NCBI GenBank assembly: GCA_947313885.1
Contig: CAMZNU010000010.1
Span: 1-64,000 of the forward strand
DNA: 64,000 nt
DNA from: an uncultured Clostridia bacterium
Lineage (GTDB): Bacteria; Bacillota; Clostridia; Lachnospirales; CAMZNU01
Direction: 5' to 3'
The notes below the pieces were generated by a model, which did no database searches, was not told where the DNA came from, and worked only from the letters and a program-made list of their open reading frames with translations. Below, piece after piece: positions 1 to 9,594 of the stretch. The translations under genes and the position numbers were made by a program. How positions within the stretch are numbered: the stretch's first letter is position 1; the number at the start of each line of letters is the position of its first letter.

Positions 1-1576
1 GAAACAAATGTTTTCGCTGAAGCTGTTTTAGCACCTAGTGAATTTTTGTAGTCATAAAACTTTTTAAATAAAACCTTGGGCGGGCTTATAGTTTTAGCAC
101 CTAGTGAATTTTTGTAGTCATAAAACTAGATATAGAAATAAAGAAAATGACAAGTAGTTTTAGCACCTAGTGAATTTTTGTAGTCATAAAACGGTGATAT
201 CCTAGAGTTTAATATCGGTAGAGTTTTAGCACCTAGTGAATTTTTGTAGTCATAAAACTTTATTTTAATTTATAAAGAATAGTAACTAGTTTTAGCACCT
301 AGTGAATTTTTGTAGTCATAAAACATACACAGCACATTGTCCCTCACGCAACGTGTTTTAGCACCTAGTGAATTTTTGTAGTCATAAAACTGAACGACGA
401 GGGGCAAGAGGTCAGAATTTGTTTTAGCACCTAGTGAATTTTTGTAGTCATAAAACTAAAATTAAATACATGATTAACATACATGAGTTTTAGCACCTAG
501 TGAATTTTTGTAGTCATAAAACGAGATGCTATAATATAATTAAGTTAATCAAGTTTTAGCACCTAGTGAATTTTTGTAGTCATAAAACGAGCAAAAAGTA
601 ACAATAGAGCAAGAGATAGTTTTAGCACCTAGTGAATTTTTGTAGTCATAAAACAATTAAATTAAAATTAAATATCACGCTGTAGTTTTAGCACCTAGTG
701 AATTTTTGTAGTCATAAAACAGACGGGGCGAACCGTCTGTGATTGATGGTGTTTTAGCACCTAGTGAATTTTTGTAGTCATAAAACTGTTGTTTGTTGTT
801 GATATGTTTCCCGATTGTTTTAGCACCTAGTGAATTTTTGTAGTCATAAAACAGTCGATGGTCGGCTTTCCTGTCATAGTCGTTTTAGCACCTAGTGAAT
901 TTTTGTAGTCATAAAACTACCCCAGTCGCTTTATCCTCGCCACCGTGGTTTTAGCACCTAGTGAATTTTTGTAGTCATAAAACAAAAGTATCAAGAGATT
1001 TTTTTCGACAACAGTTTTAGCACCTAGTGAATTTTTGTAGTCATAAAACTAAGTTCGAATACAACACAATGGTTGTTGAGTTTTAGCACCTAGTGAATTT
1101 TTGTAGTCATAAAACTAATACATGCTTTTTAAAATTAACTTAAATGTTTTAGCACCTAGTGAATTTTTGTAGTCATAAAACAAAAATTACAAAGAGGTAT
1201 AAGACACTTTAGTTTTAGCACCTAGTGAATTTTTGTAGTCATAAAACCAAGAACCGAATAGAAAAATGTACAGCGAAGTTTTAGCACCTAGTGAATTTTT
1301 GTAGTCATAAAACAAGACAATTATAACAAGTTAACATATAGTGTTTTAGCACCTAGTGAATTTTTGTAGTCATAAAACTGTGGGTATTCTATCCCTTCAC
1401 TTTCCAATGTTTTAGCACCTAGTGAATTTTTGTAGTCATAAAACGTCAGCATCGTCACAATTTTAAAGTCCGAAGTTTTAGCACCTAGTGAATTTTTGTA
1501 GTCATAAAACCTTAGGATTCGCTTTGTGGATTGCAAAACAGTTTTAGCACCTAGTGAATTTTTGTAGTCATAAAAC
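1..1576 (+). CRISPR. CRISPR array, type II-like repeat GTTTTAGCACCTAGTGAATTTTTGTAGTCATAAAAC, 24 full repeats in window, 29-30 nt spacers; truncated at window start
   Basis: 36-bp identical repeats starting at 25, 91, 157, 223, 289, 355, 421, 487, 553, 619, 685, 751, 817, 882, 948, 1014, 1080, 1146, 1212, 1278, 1343, 1409, 1475, 1541; GTTTTAG...AAAAC ends are typical of type II repeats; partial spacer at 1-24. Confidence 0.98.
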
Positions 1577-1633
1577 GATTTTATTTTGGCTTATTAAGTT
1601 TTATTAATAACTAAATAAAAATATAAAAAAATG

Positions 1634-1662
1634 TTGACAAGCAAAATAAAAATATATATAAT
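1634..1662 (+). promoter_or_regulatory. sigma70-type promoter of tRNA-Leu (TTGACA-17-TATAAT)
   Basis: TTGACA at 1634-1639, TATAAT at 1657-1662. Confidence 0.8.
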
Positions 1663-1692
1663 TACTTTTGTTGGTAACAAAAGACAACATAA

Positions 1693-1773
1693 GCGGATGT
1701 GGCGGAATTGGCAGACGCGCTAGACTTAGGATCTAGTATCATAGATGTGCAGGTTCAAGTCCTGTCATCCGCA
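1693..1773 (+). tRNA. tRNA-Leu (anticodon TAG)
   Basis: GCGGATG/CATCCGC acceptor stem, class II tRNA length, anticodon arm CTAGA-CTTAGGA-TCTAG, GGTTCAAGTCC T-arm. Confidence 0.96.
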
Positions 1774-1782
1774 TAAAAAAAA

Positions 1783-1805
1783 GACTCCCATAGGGGAGTT
1801 TTTTT
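1783..1805 (+). terminator. Rho-independent terminator after tRNA-Leu
   Basis: ACTCCC-ATA-GGGGAGT followed by T run. Confidence 0.85.
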
Positions 1806-1963
1806 ATGCGAAAAATAAATTGTAGCAATAAACAAAAAAAGGGTATAAAAAATATGAATAAAAACGGTAATACATTTAATCAACAATGATAAAAATATAA
1901 AATAGAGATAGAAGTAAAAAAAATAGTCTATTCATACGAAATTAATTTTTTTATATAAAAGCA

Positions 1964-2026
1964 TTGAAAAAATGAGGAAAAACCTCTATTATTTAATTAG
2001 TTAAACATTTAACTAATTAAATAATA
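1964..2026 (+). promoter_or_regulatory. Promoter (TTGAAA-17-TATTAT) overlapping a 19-bp perfect inverted repeat; putative operator
   Basis: TTGAAA 1964-1969, TATTAT 1987-1992; inverted repeat TATTATTTAATTAGTTAAA-CA-TTTAACTAATTAAATAATA at 1987-2026, just upstream of AGGAGG RBS. Confidence 0.7.
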
Positions 2027-2042
2027 TTATAGGAGGGTAAAA

Positions 2043-4049
2043 ATGAACAAATACAAAAAGTTATTTGAGCCAATTAAAATAGGTAATGTAGAAATACCAA
2101 ATAGGTATTCAATGGCGCCAATGGTACCAGTAGGATTTGTAACAGAACAAGGTGCATTTAATGACGTTGGTATAGAATATTATGTAGAAAGAGCAAGAGG
2201 TGGAACGGGTTTAATAATTACAGGAATATGTAATGTAGAAAATGAGATAGAGCCGTTAGCGCAACCAAGTATACCATGTGTAACGAGAAATCCATTTCAT
2301 TTTGTACAAAAAGGAACAGTTTTAACAGAAAGAGTTCATGCATATGGATCAAAAATATTTTTACAATTAACGGCAGGAGTTGGACGTTCAGGAATACCAG
2401 CATTTTTAGTAGGAGCTACAGTAGCACCGTCACCACAAGAAAATAGATGGGATGGAACTATAAAACATAGAGAGTTAGCTACAGAAGAAGTGGAAACATA
2501 CATAGAGAAATTTGCTATGTCAGCAGCAATTGCACAAAAAGCAGGATTTGATGGTGTTGAGATTCATGCGGTACATGAAGGATATTTATTAGATCAATTT
2601 GCGATATCTTTTTATAATAAAAGAACAGATAAGTTTGGAGGTTCTTTAGAAAACAGACTTAGATTTGCTACAGAAATAGTAAAAGGTATTAAAAAGTTAT
2701 GTGGTGAAGATTTCCCAGTGTCATTAAGATATTCATTAAAAAGTATGATGAAAGGATTAAGACAAGGAGCATTACCAGGAGAAGATTTTGTAGAAGCAGG
2801 AAGAGATTTAGAAGAAGGTATAGAAGCGGCTAAATTATTAGTAGAAGCAGGATATGATGCATTAAATGTTGACGTTGGTACATATGATTCATGGTACTGG
2901 AATCACCCTCCAATGTACTTTGAAGATGGAATGTATAGAGAGTTTGGAAAAATAGTAAAAGAAGTAGTGGATGTGCCTGTAATAATAGCAGGAAGAATGG
3001 ATAATCCAGATATAGCATTAAGTTCTTTAGAAAATGGAGAAGCGGACATTATAGGATTAGGTAGACCATTATTAGCAGATGCATTTTTACCTTTAAAAGT
3101 TAAAAAAGGCGAAATAGAAGATATAAGACCATGTTTATCATGTCATTTAGGATGTATGGGAAGAGTAGCAAGTTCAGCAGGAATATCTTGTGCAGTAAAT
3201 CCAGCATGTGGACGTGAAGGAACATACGGAATAACACCGATAGTAACGAAAAAGAAAGTATTAGTAATAGGAGGAGGACTAGCGGGACTTGAATTTGCAA
3301 GAGTAAGTGCAATAAGAGGACACGAAGTAGAACTTCATGAAATGACAGATAAATTAGGTGGTAACATAATACCAGGAGGAGTACCAGCCTTTAAAAAAGA
3401 TGATTATGCATTAATAAGATGGTTTGAAAAAGCGGTTAAAGATGCAGGAGTTAAGGTTGTAATGAATTCAGCAATAACAGAAGAGAAAGTTAAAGCTGGG
3501 AACTATGATACAGTGGCAACAGCTACAGGATCAAACCCGATTGAAATTAAAGTAAAAGGATCAGAAGGATTAGAACATAAAATAATAACAGCGGATAAAG
3601 TGTTATTAGATGAAAATAAAGCAGGAAAAGAAGTGTTAATAGTAGGAGCAGGGTTAGTAGGATGTGAGACGGCACTGTGGTTAGCACAAAAAGGAAGAAA
3701 AGTTACAATAGTAGAAGGTGAAGATGATATATTAGGTGGACCACATAACCTAGCATTTGCAAACTATGACATGTTAAAAGATTTATTAAAGTTAAATGGA
3801 GTAGAAGTAAAGTTAGAAACAAAATTAGCAGGAGTAAATGAAAAAGGTGGAATAGTAAATTCAAAAGGAAAAGATGAAGAAATAAAAGCGGATACAGTAA
3901 TAATGGCTGTAGGGTATAAATCAGAAAAAAGTTTATATGAGAAATTAAGAATGGAAGTAGGAGAAATATATTTATTAGGAGATGCAAGAAACGTTAAAAA
4001 TATTATGTATGCTATATGGGATGCGTATGAAATTGCGAGAAGTATATAA
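2043..4049 (+). CDS. Enoate reductase / 2,4-dienoyl-CoA reductase-like NADH:flavin oxidoreductase (OYE domain + Fe-S + FAD/NAD domain)
   Basis: OYE N-terminus, CLSCHLGCMG Fe-S motif, GGGLAGLEFAR nucleotide-binding motif. Confidence 0.9.
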   Translation: MNKYKKLFEPIKIGNVEIPNRYSMAPMVPVGFVTEQGAFNDVGIEYYVERARGGTGLIITGICNVENEIEPLAQPSIPCVTRNPFHFVQKGTVLTERVHAYGSKIFLQLTAGVGRSGIPAFLVGATVAPSPQENRWDGTIKHRELATEEVETYIEKFAMSAAIAQKAGFDGVEIHAVHEGYLLDQFAISFYNKRTDKFGGSLENRLRFATEIVKGIKKLCGEDFPVSLRYSLKSMMKGLRQGALPGEDFVEAGRDLEEGIEAAKLLVEAGYDALNVDVGTYDSWYWNHPPMYFEDGMYREFGKIVKEVVDVPVIIAGRMDNPDIALSSLENGEADIIGLGRPLLADAFLPLKVKKGEIEDIRPCLSCHLGCMGRVASSAGISCAVNPACGREGTYGITPIVTKKKVLVIGGGLAGLEFARVSAIRGHEVELHEMTDKLGGNIIPGGVPAFKKDDYALIRWFEKAVKDAGVKVVMNSAITEEKVKAGNYDTVATATGSNPIEIKVKGSEGLEHKIITADKVLLDENKAGKEVLIVGAGLVGCETALWLAQKGRKVTIVEGEDDILGGPHNLAFANYDMLKDLLKLNGVEVKLETKLAGVNEKGGIVNSKGKDEEIKADTVIMAVGYKSEKSLYEKLRMEVGEIYLLGDARNVKNIMYAIWDAYEIARSI

Positions 4050-4082
4050 AGAATAAATAGAAAAGTAAATATTATATTAATG

Positions 4083-4128
4083 AAACACGGTATTCAACTT
4101 AAACTTAAGTTAAATACCGTGTTTTTTT
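4083..4128 (+). terminator. Rho-independent terminator
   Basis: aaacacggtatt...aataccgtgtttttttt hairpin. Confidence 0.85.
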
Positions 4129-4346
4129 ATTTATATAATGTTATTACCTAGTAAATATAATTTACTAGGTAACAGTGTATGAAAATAGAAGAAATAAAAC
4201 AAAAAAAAATACAATAAAAAAGCTTTACAAATAAATAGAAATATAATATAATTAGTAATACGAAATAAAATTCGTGAAAATAAAATAAGGCGAAGGTCTT
4301 TTTTTATGTAAAAAATAATTTAACATTCTAAAGTGAGGTGGAAATT

Positions 4347-4496
4347 TTGAGAACAAAGATTACTTTAGCTTGTACTGAGTGCAAACAAAGAAACTACGAT
4401 ACGAAAAAAGATAAGCGAGCTCATCCAGATCGTATGGAAACAAATAAATACTGTAGATTCTGTAACAAGCACACATTACACAAAGAGACTAAATAA
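4347..4496 (+). CDS. rpmG: 50S ribosomal protein L33 (TTG start; absent from ORF track)
   Basis: Translation [59 protein letters not shown] upstream; precedes secE. Confidence 0.93.
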   Translation: MRTKITLACTECKQRNYDTKKDKRAHPDRMETNKYCRFCNKHTLHKETK

Positions 4497-4520
4497 TTGA
4501 GAATCAAAGGACGTGTAGAG

Positions 4521-4715
4521 ATGGAAAAAAAGTCTAAGAAAAATTTTTTTAAAGATATCAAAGGTGAATATAAGAGAATTATATGGCCAAGTAAGGAAGA
4601 GTTAAGAAAACAAACAAAAACGGTTATAATAACATCAGCAATATTAGGTGGAGTTATAGTAAGTTATGACATGTTTTTTTCTCTGCTTATGGATTTGTTA
4701 GCTAAGTATGTATAA
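4521..4715 (+). CDS. secE: Preprotein translocase subunit SecE
   Basis: Small single-TM protein with IIWPSKEELRKQT motif between rpmG and nusG. Confidence 0.93.
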   Translation: MEKKSKKNFFKDIKGEYKRIIWPSKEELRKQTKTVIITSAILGGVIVSYDMFFSLLMDLLAKYV

Positions 4716-4735
4716 AATAAAAATGAGGTAGAGGG

Positions 4736-5254
4736 ATGTCAAACGAAGCAAAATGGTATGTAGCACATACTTATTCAGGTTATGAGAACAACGTAAAAGG
4801 AACTATTGAAAAAACAATAGAGAATCGTAATATGAAAGATCAAATATTAGAAGTAACAGTGCCTATGTACGAAGTTACGGAAGAGAAAAATGGTAAGAAA
4901 AAAACGACTCTAAAAAAAGTATTTCCAGGATATGTTCTTTTAAAAATGATTTTGAATGATGATACTTGGTTTGTGGTAAGGAATACGAGAGGGGTAACGA
5001 GTTTTGTTGGTCCAGGATCTAAACCCGTCCCTTTATCTGATGATGAAGTTATTAAAATGGGAATCGAAAGTGAAACAATCGAAGTTGATTTTGAAATTGG
5101 TGATTACGTTGAGATAACATCAGGATTATTTGAAGGTACAACATCTTTAATAAAAGACATTAATATTAAAAAAAGAACAGTCGTTGTGAATATTACCGTA
5201 TTTGGTAGAGAAACACCGACAGAGTTAGATTTTTCACAAGTTAAGAAAATGTAA
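4736..5254 (+). CDS. nusG: Transcription termination/antitermination factor NusG
   Basis: WYVAHTYSGYENNVK, FPGYVLLKM, KOW region. Confidence 0.97.
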   Translation: MSNEAKWYVAHTYSGYENNVKGTIEKTIENRNMKDQILEVTVPMYEVTEEKNGKKKTTLKKVFPGYVLLKMILNDDTWFVVRNTRGVTSFVGPGSKPVPLSDDEVIKMGIESETIEVDFEIGDYVEITSGLFEGTTSLIKDINIKKRTVVVNITVFGRETPTELDFSQVKKM

Positions 5255-5278
5255 AATAAGCCCGATGGGCGTTATGAA

Positions 5279-5306
5279 GTGGGAGGGAAAATCCCGCAAT
5301 TACCAC
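5279..5306 (+). promoter_or_regulatory. Putative L1-binding-type mRNA leader upstream of rplK
   Basis: GTGGGAGGGAAAATCCCGCAATTACCAC; motif repeated upstream of rplA. Confidence 0.55.
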
Positions 5307-5322
5307 AATAGGAGGTGCCACT

Positions 5323-5748
5323 ATGGCAAAGAAAATTTCAGGTTATATCAAATTACAAATCCCTGCAGGTAAAGCAACACCAGCACCACCAGTTGGACCA
5401 GCATTAGGACAACACGGAGTAAACATTATGGCGTTTACAAAAGAGTTCAATGAAAGAACAAAAGGTGATGCAGGATTAATTATTCCAGTAGTTATAACAG
5501 TTTATCAAGATAAAAGTTTTACGTTTATAACAAAAACTCCACCGGCAGCTGTTTTATTAAAAAAAGCATGTAAAATTGAGTCAGGTTCTGGAGTACCGAA
5601 TAAAGAAAAAGTTGCGACTATAAAAAGAGCAGAAGTCCAAAAAATTGCTGAGCTTAAAATGAAAGATTTAAATGCGGCGACAATAGAGACAGCTACTAGT
5701 ATGATAGCAGGTACGGCAAGAAGTATGGGTATCGTAGTAGAAGACTAA
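5323..5748 (+). CDS. rplK: 50S ribosomal protein L11
   Basis: [29 protein letters not shown]. Confidence 0.98.
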   Translation: MAKKISGYIKLQIPAGKATPAPPVGPALGQHGVNIMAFTKEFNERTKGDAGLIIPVVITVYQDKSFTFITKTPPAAVLLKKACKIESGSGVPNKEKVATIKRAEVQKIAELKMKDLNAATIETATSMIAGTARSMGIVVED

Positions 5749-5764
5749 AGGATATCTGTTTTAA

Positions 5765-5794
5765 GTGGGAGGGAAAACTTTCCGATAACACCAC
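5765..5794 (+). promoter_or_regulatory. Putative L1-binding-type mRNA leader upstream of rplA
   Basis: GTGGGAGGGAAAACTTTCCGATAACACCAC. Confidence 0.55.
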
Positions 5795-5842
5795 CTAACC
5801 ATACTATAAGTATAGGTTATGTATCCATAAGGAGGATTTATA

Positions 5843-6538
5843 ATGAAAAGAGGAAAAAAATATAAAGAGGTTTCGAAACTTGTAGAAGCTACAAAATTAT
5901 ATGATGTTAATGAAGCAATAGATTTATTAGGGAAAACAGCAACAGCAAAGTTTGACGAAACAGTAGAAGCGCATATTAGATTAGGTGTAGATAGTAGACA
6001 TGCAGACCAACAAGTACGTGGAGCGGTAGTATTACCACACGGAACTGGTAAAAAAGTACGTGTTTTAGCGATAGCTAAAGGCGAAAAAGCAGAAGAAGCG
6101 GAAAAAGCAGGAGCAGATTACGTTGGAGCAGAAGAATTAATTGCAAAAATCCAAAAAGAAAACTGGTTTGAATTTGACGTAGTAGTAGCGACACCGGATA
6201 TGATGGGATTAATAGGAAGAATAGGTAGAGTATTAGGACCTAAAGGATTAATGCCAAATCCAAAAGCAGGAACAGTTGCAATGGATATAGCAAAAGCTGT
6301 AACAGATATCAAAGCTGGTAAAATAGAATATAGATTAGACAAAACAAACATAGTACACGTTCCAGTAGGTAAAGTATCATTTGGTTCTGAAAAACTTAAT
6401 GAGAATTTCCAAACTTTAATGAGTGCACTTATAAAAGCAAAACCACAAGCATCAAAAGGTCAATATTTAAAAAGCGTAGTATTATCAAATACAATGGGAC
6501 CAGGAATTAAAATAAACCCAAGTAAATTAGCTGAGTAA
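5843..6538 (+). CDS. rplA: 50S ribosomal protein L1
   Basis: [26 protein letters not shown]. Confidence 0.98.
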   Translation: MKRGKKYKEVSKLVEATKLYDVNEAIDLLGKTATAKFDETVEAHIRLGVDSRHADQQVRGAVVLPHGTGKKVRVLAIAKGEKAEEAEKAGADYVGAEELIAKIQKENWFEFDVVVATPDMMGLIGRIGRVLGPKGLMPNPKAGTVAMDIAKAVTDIKAGKIEYRLDKTNIVHVPVGKVSFGSEKLNENFQTLMSALIKAKPQASKGQYLKSVVLSNTMGPGIKINPSKLAE

Positions 6539-6541
6539 TAG

Positions 6542-6692
6542 TTGACAAAAATATAAAAACAATTTATACTAAATATATTATGAAAAGAATACACCAAAGA
6601 CAGTAGGTAATAGGCGACTATGTAAACCCAACCGAGGTTAATATAAATTTTAATTTATAACTCTCTATGTCTATGGCATAGGGAGTTTTTTA
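6542..6692 (+). ncRNA. L10 ribosomal protein leader with intrinsic terminator
   Basis: TTGACA-N17-TATACT promoter, CAACCGAGGTTA leader motif, ACTCTCTATG...CATAGGGAGTTTTTT hairpin, directly before rplJ. Confidence 0.75.
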
Positions 6693-6741
6693 ATAACCCT
6701 TAGGGTGTTCGACATAAAATATTACAAGGAGGTGCAATTCA

Positions 6742-7242
6742 ATGGCAAAAATCGAAGCTAAACAAGTAGTAGTTAATGAAATTAGAGAAAAAGTTGAAAA
6801 GGCTAGTTCTATAGTATTAGTTAATGCAAGAGGATTAACAGTTGAACAAGATACAATTTTAAGAAGAGACTTAAGAGAAGCAGGTGTTGAATATAAAGTT
6901 TATAAAAACTCTATGATTAACTTTGCAATAAAAGATACTGAATTTGAAGGTTTAAGTGAATTTTTAAAAGGACCAACAACAGTAGCGTTTTCATATGACG
7001 ATCCTACAACAGCAGCAGGAATTTTATCAAAACATCAAAAAACTATAGATGCTTTAGAATTTAAAGCAGGCGTTATTGAAAAAACAATTTATGATGCAAA
7101 AGGTATGTTAGTAGTAGCAAGTATACCATCTAGAGAAGTACTTATATCTAAACTTTTAGGTTCATTCAAATCACCAATGGCAGGATTCGCAAGATTAATA
7201 GATGCGATAGCTAAAGATAAAGAAGAAAAAGAACAAGCATAG
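6742..7242 (+). CDS. rplJ: 50S ribosomal protein L10
   Basis: L10 motifs and rplJ-rplL order. Confidence 0.97.
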   Translation: MAKIEAKQVVVNEIREKVEKASSIVLVNARGLTVEQDTILRRDLREAGVEYKVYKNSMINFAIKDTEFEGLSEFLKGPTTVAFSYDDPTTAAGILSKHQKTIDALEFKAGVIEKTIYDAKGMLVVASIPSREVLISKLLGSFKSPMAGFARLIDAIAKDKEEKEQA

Positions 7243-7274
7243 AAACTTAAACTAATTATATGGAGGAAAATAAA

Positions 7275-7646
7275 ATGGCAAAATTATCAATAGCAGAATT
7301 AATTGAAGCTGTAAAAGAATTATCAGTTTTAGAATTAAATGAATTAGTAACAGCAGCAGAAGAAGAATTTGGTGTATCAGCAGCGGCAGGGGTTGCAGTA
7401 GCAGCAGGTGGAGATGCAGGAGCAGCAGCAGAAAAAACATCATTTGACGTTGAGTTAACTCAAGCAGGACAACAAAAAATTAAAGTAGTTAAAGCAGTTA
7501 AAGATATAACAGGATTAGGATTAAAAGAATCTAAAGGTGCAGTAGATAACGCTCCTACAATCATTAAAGAAGGAATTTCAAAAGAAGATGCAGAAGCATT
7601 AAAAGCTAAACTTGAAGAAGTTGGAGCAATTGTAACAATTAAATAG
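7275..7646 (+). CDS. rplL: 50S ribosomal protein L7/L12 (start trimmed to ATG after GGAGG)
   Basis: Ala-rich hinge, [28 protein letters not shown]. Confidence 0.98.
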   Translation: MAKLSIAELIEAVKELSVLELNELVTAAEEEFGVSAAAGVAVAAGGDAGAAAEKTSFDVELTQAGQQKIKVVKAVKDITGLGLKESKGAVDNAPTIIKEGISKEDAEALKAKLEEVGAIVTIK

Positions 7647-7659
7647 TTATAATCATAAA

Positions 7660-7693
7660 AGAAGAACATGTAACATTAGTGTTCTTTTTTTTT
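7660..7693 (+). terminator. Terminator after rplL
   Basis: AAGAACA...TGTTCTT followed by T run. Confidence 0.75.
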
Positions 7694-7717
7694 ACAAAAA
7701 ATTGAGAAGGTGAAATT

Positions 7718-8236
7718 ATGAGGTTAGTTAAAGTAGATGAAAAATATGAAGAGCAACATAAAAAATTAGTTAATGAGTTTGAAAAAAGAGGTGAGGTAGT
7801 AACGCCGAATACGTTAAACCTAAATGGCAGAACGTATAAACAGTATGTGCAACATATTAGAGATAGGGAGATTGGTATAAATCAAGAAGTTAATATAGTA
7901 AAAGCTACATTATTATATTTAATAGTAGACGGTGAAATAGTAGGTGCTACAGATATAAGGTATGAGCTAAATGAATATTTACAAAAGTTAGGTCATATAG
8001 GATATGGTATAAAGCCAACAAAAAGAGGTAATGGATATGGAAACAAAATATTGGAATTAGCTTTAGAAACTATAAAGAGTGGGAAAATTGTTATAAAAGA
8101 AAAAAATGTGTTAGTAACATGTAATGTAGAAAATAAAAAATCCGAAAAAGTAATAATTAAAAATGGCGGTAAATTAAAAGATGAAGTAGAACATAATGGA
8201 GAAAAAAGAAGACAGTATTTAATATGTATAAAATAA
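7718..8236 (+). CDS. GNAT-family N-acetyltransferase
   Basis: GYGIKPTKRGNGYGNKILELAL acetyl-CoA binding motif. Confidence 0.85.
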   Translation: MRLVKVDEKYEEQHKKLVNEFEKRGEVVTPNTLNLNGRTYKQYVQHIRDREIGINQEVNIVKATLLYLIVDGEIVGATDIRYELNEYLQKLGHIGYGIKPTKRGNGYGNKILELALETIKSGKIVIKEKNVLVTCNVENKKSEKVIIKNGGKLKDEVEHNGEKRRQYLICIK

Positions 8237-8287
8237 AAGAATAATAAAAAAGAAAATAGTCCACAATAAAAATAAAAAGGTGGGTAT

Positions 8288-9112
8288 ATGGAACATTTTA
8301 AAAAGGCAGAAAAGTTCAAATCATATTTTAAAAATGGAACAAAAAACGATAATGAAGTAGGGTATGTAGAAAGAGAAGATTTTATTAATCAAGAAGTTGA
8401 TAAAAAAAACGCGAAAGAGAACGTGGTGGACAACAACGAGATAGAGAAATATGGTAAAATAAACGAAATAAAAGTTGAGAAAAATAATCCTAAAGGGAAC
8501 ATATATTATTTAAATATAATAGGTCAAATTGAAGGGCATATGCAATTATCAGAAAATACTAAAACTACAAAGTATGAACATGTAATACCCCAGTTAGTTG
8601 GTGTATCACAAGATAAAACGATAGATGGGGTATTAATAATATTAAATACAGTAGGTGGTGATGTAGAAGCAGGACTTGCGATATCGGAGTTAATAGCGAA
8701 TATAGGAAAACCTACAGTATCATTAATATTGGGAGGGGCGCATTCTATAGGGATACCATTAGCAGTAAGTACGTCACATTCTTTTATAGCAGAAAGTGCG
8801 ACTATGATAATACACCCAGTACGTTTAAATGGAACAGTTACAGGCTCACCACAGACTTACGAGTATTTTAATAAAATCCAAGAGAGAATAGTAAGGTTTA
8901 TAGAAAGCCATAGTAATATAAAAGAAAAAAGAATAAATGAATTAATGTTTGATACTACAAAATTATTATCAGATGTAGGAAGTTTGTTAATAGGTGAGGA
9001 AGCAGTAAAAGAGAAAATAATAAATGATATAGGTGGATTAAACGATGCAGTAAACAAACTGTATGAATTAATAGATGTAGATAGAAAAAATAAGAAAAGA
9101 GAAACTAAATAA
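8288..9112 (+). CDS. ClpP-class serine protease, TepA/YlfI-like
   Basis: [27 protein letters not shown] motifs. Confidence 0.85.
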   Translation: MEHFKKAEKFKSYFKNGTKNDNEVGYVEREDFINQEVDKKNAKENVVDNNEIEKYGKINEIKVEKNNPKGNIYYLNIIGQIEGHMQLSENTKTTKYEHVIPQLVGVSQDKTIDGVLIILNTVGGDVEAGLAISELIANIGKPTVSLILGGAHSIGIPLAVSTSHSFIAESATMIIHPVRLNGTVTGSPQTYEYFNKIQERIVRFIESHSNIKEKRINELMFDTTKLLSDVGSLLIGEEAVKEKIINDIGGLNDAVNKLYELIDVDRKNKKRETK

Positions 9113-9148
9113 AAAATGTAGTATCTAATTAAATAGATACTACATTTT

Positions 9149-9511
9149 TTATTTAGTTTCGAAAAGTTTTTCATAATCAACTTTTTTAAATCCAGCCAAA
9201 ACGGTATCACCACTAATAATTAAAGGGCGTTTAATAAGCATACCGTTAGAAGAAAGAAGTTTTAATTTTTCTTCATTACTAAGAGTTGGTAATTTACTTT
9301 TAAGACCTAACAATTTAAATTGAACACCGCGGGTGCTAAAATAACTATCGATAGGTAAAGATTTAGACGTAGTCCATAACTTTAGCTCATCGTAAGTTGG
9401 AGTTTCTGTAAGTATGTTACGTTTAGAATACGTAATACCTTTATCATCAAGCAAAACCTTTGCTTTTTTAACAGTACTTCAACCAGGTAAATAAAAAAAT
9501 AATGTATCCAT
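9149..9511 (-). CDS. ArsC/Spx-family thioredoxin-fold protein; candidate selenoprotein (in-frame TGA read as Sec)
   Basis: From ATG at 9511 (AAGGAGG RBS): MDTLFFYLPG-U-STVKKAKVLLDDKGITYSKRN...; TGA at 9481-9479 sits at the active-site Cys position; downstream frame stays open to 9149. Confidence 0.8.
9449..9481 (-). promoter_or_regulatory. Candidate bacterial SECIS element just downstream of in-frame UGA
   Basis: UGA, 20 nt, then AAGCAAA-GGU-UUUGCUU hairpin (7-bp stem, GG-containing apical loop). Confidence 0.65.
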
Positions 9512-9594
9512 AATTTAAAACCTCCTTTTAAAATTAGTATAGCATAAAAATAAATTTGCATACAAAAATGTTTATATATTGACAATAATTTAAG

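Noticed and set aside
1321-1536. 71-aa minus-strand ORF with repeated FYDYKNSLGAKT
   Set aside because: It is a translation of CRISPR repeats and spacers, not a gene.
2218-4049. Several short minus-strand Leu-rich ORFs opposite the enoate reductase-like gene
   Set aside because: Antisense artefacts of codon bias, no RBS or domains.
4144-4172. CCTAGTAAAT palindrome resembles part of the CRISPR repeat (CCTAGTGAATTT), possible tracrRNA anti-repeat
   Set aside because: Similarity is limited to about 9 nt and the site is a symmetric palindrome; not enough for an anti-repeat.
9382-9585. 67-aa minus-strand ORF overlapping the ArsC-like gene start
   Set aside because: A different frame with poor composition; the RBS and homology support the start at 9511 with in-frame TGA.
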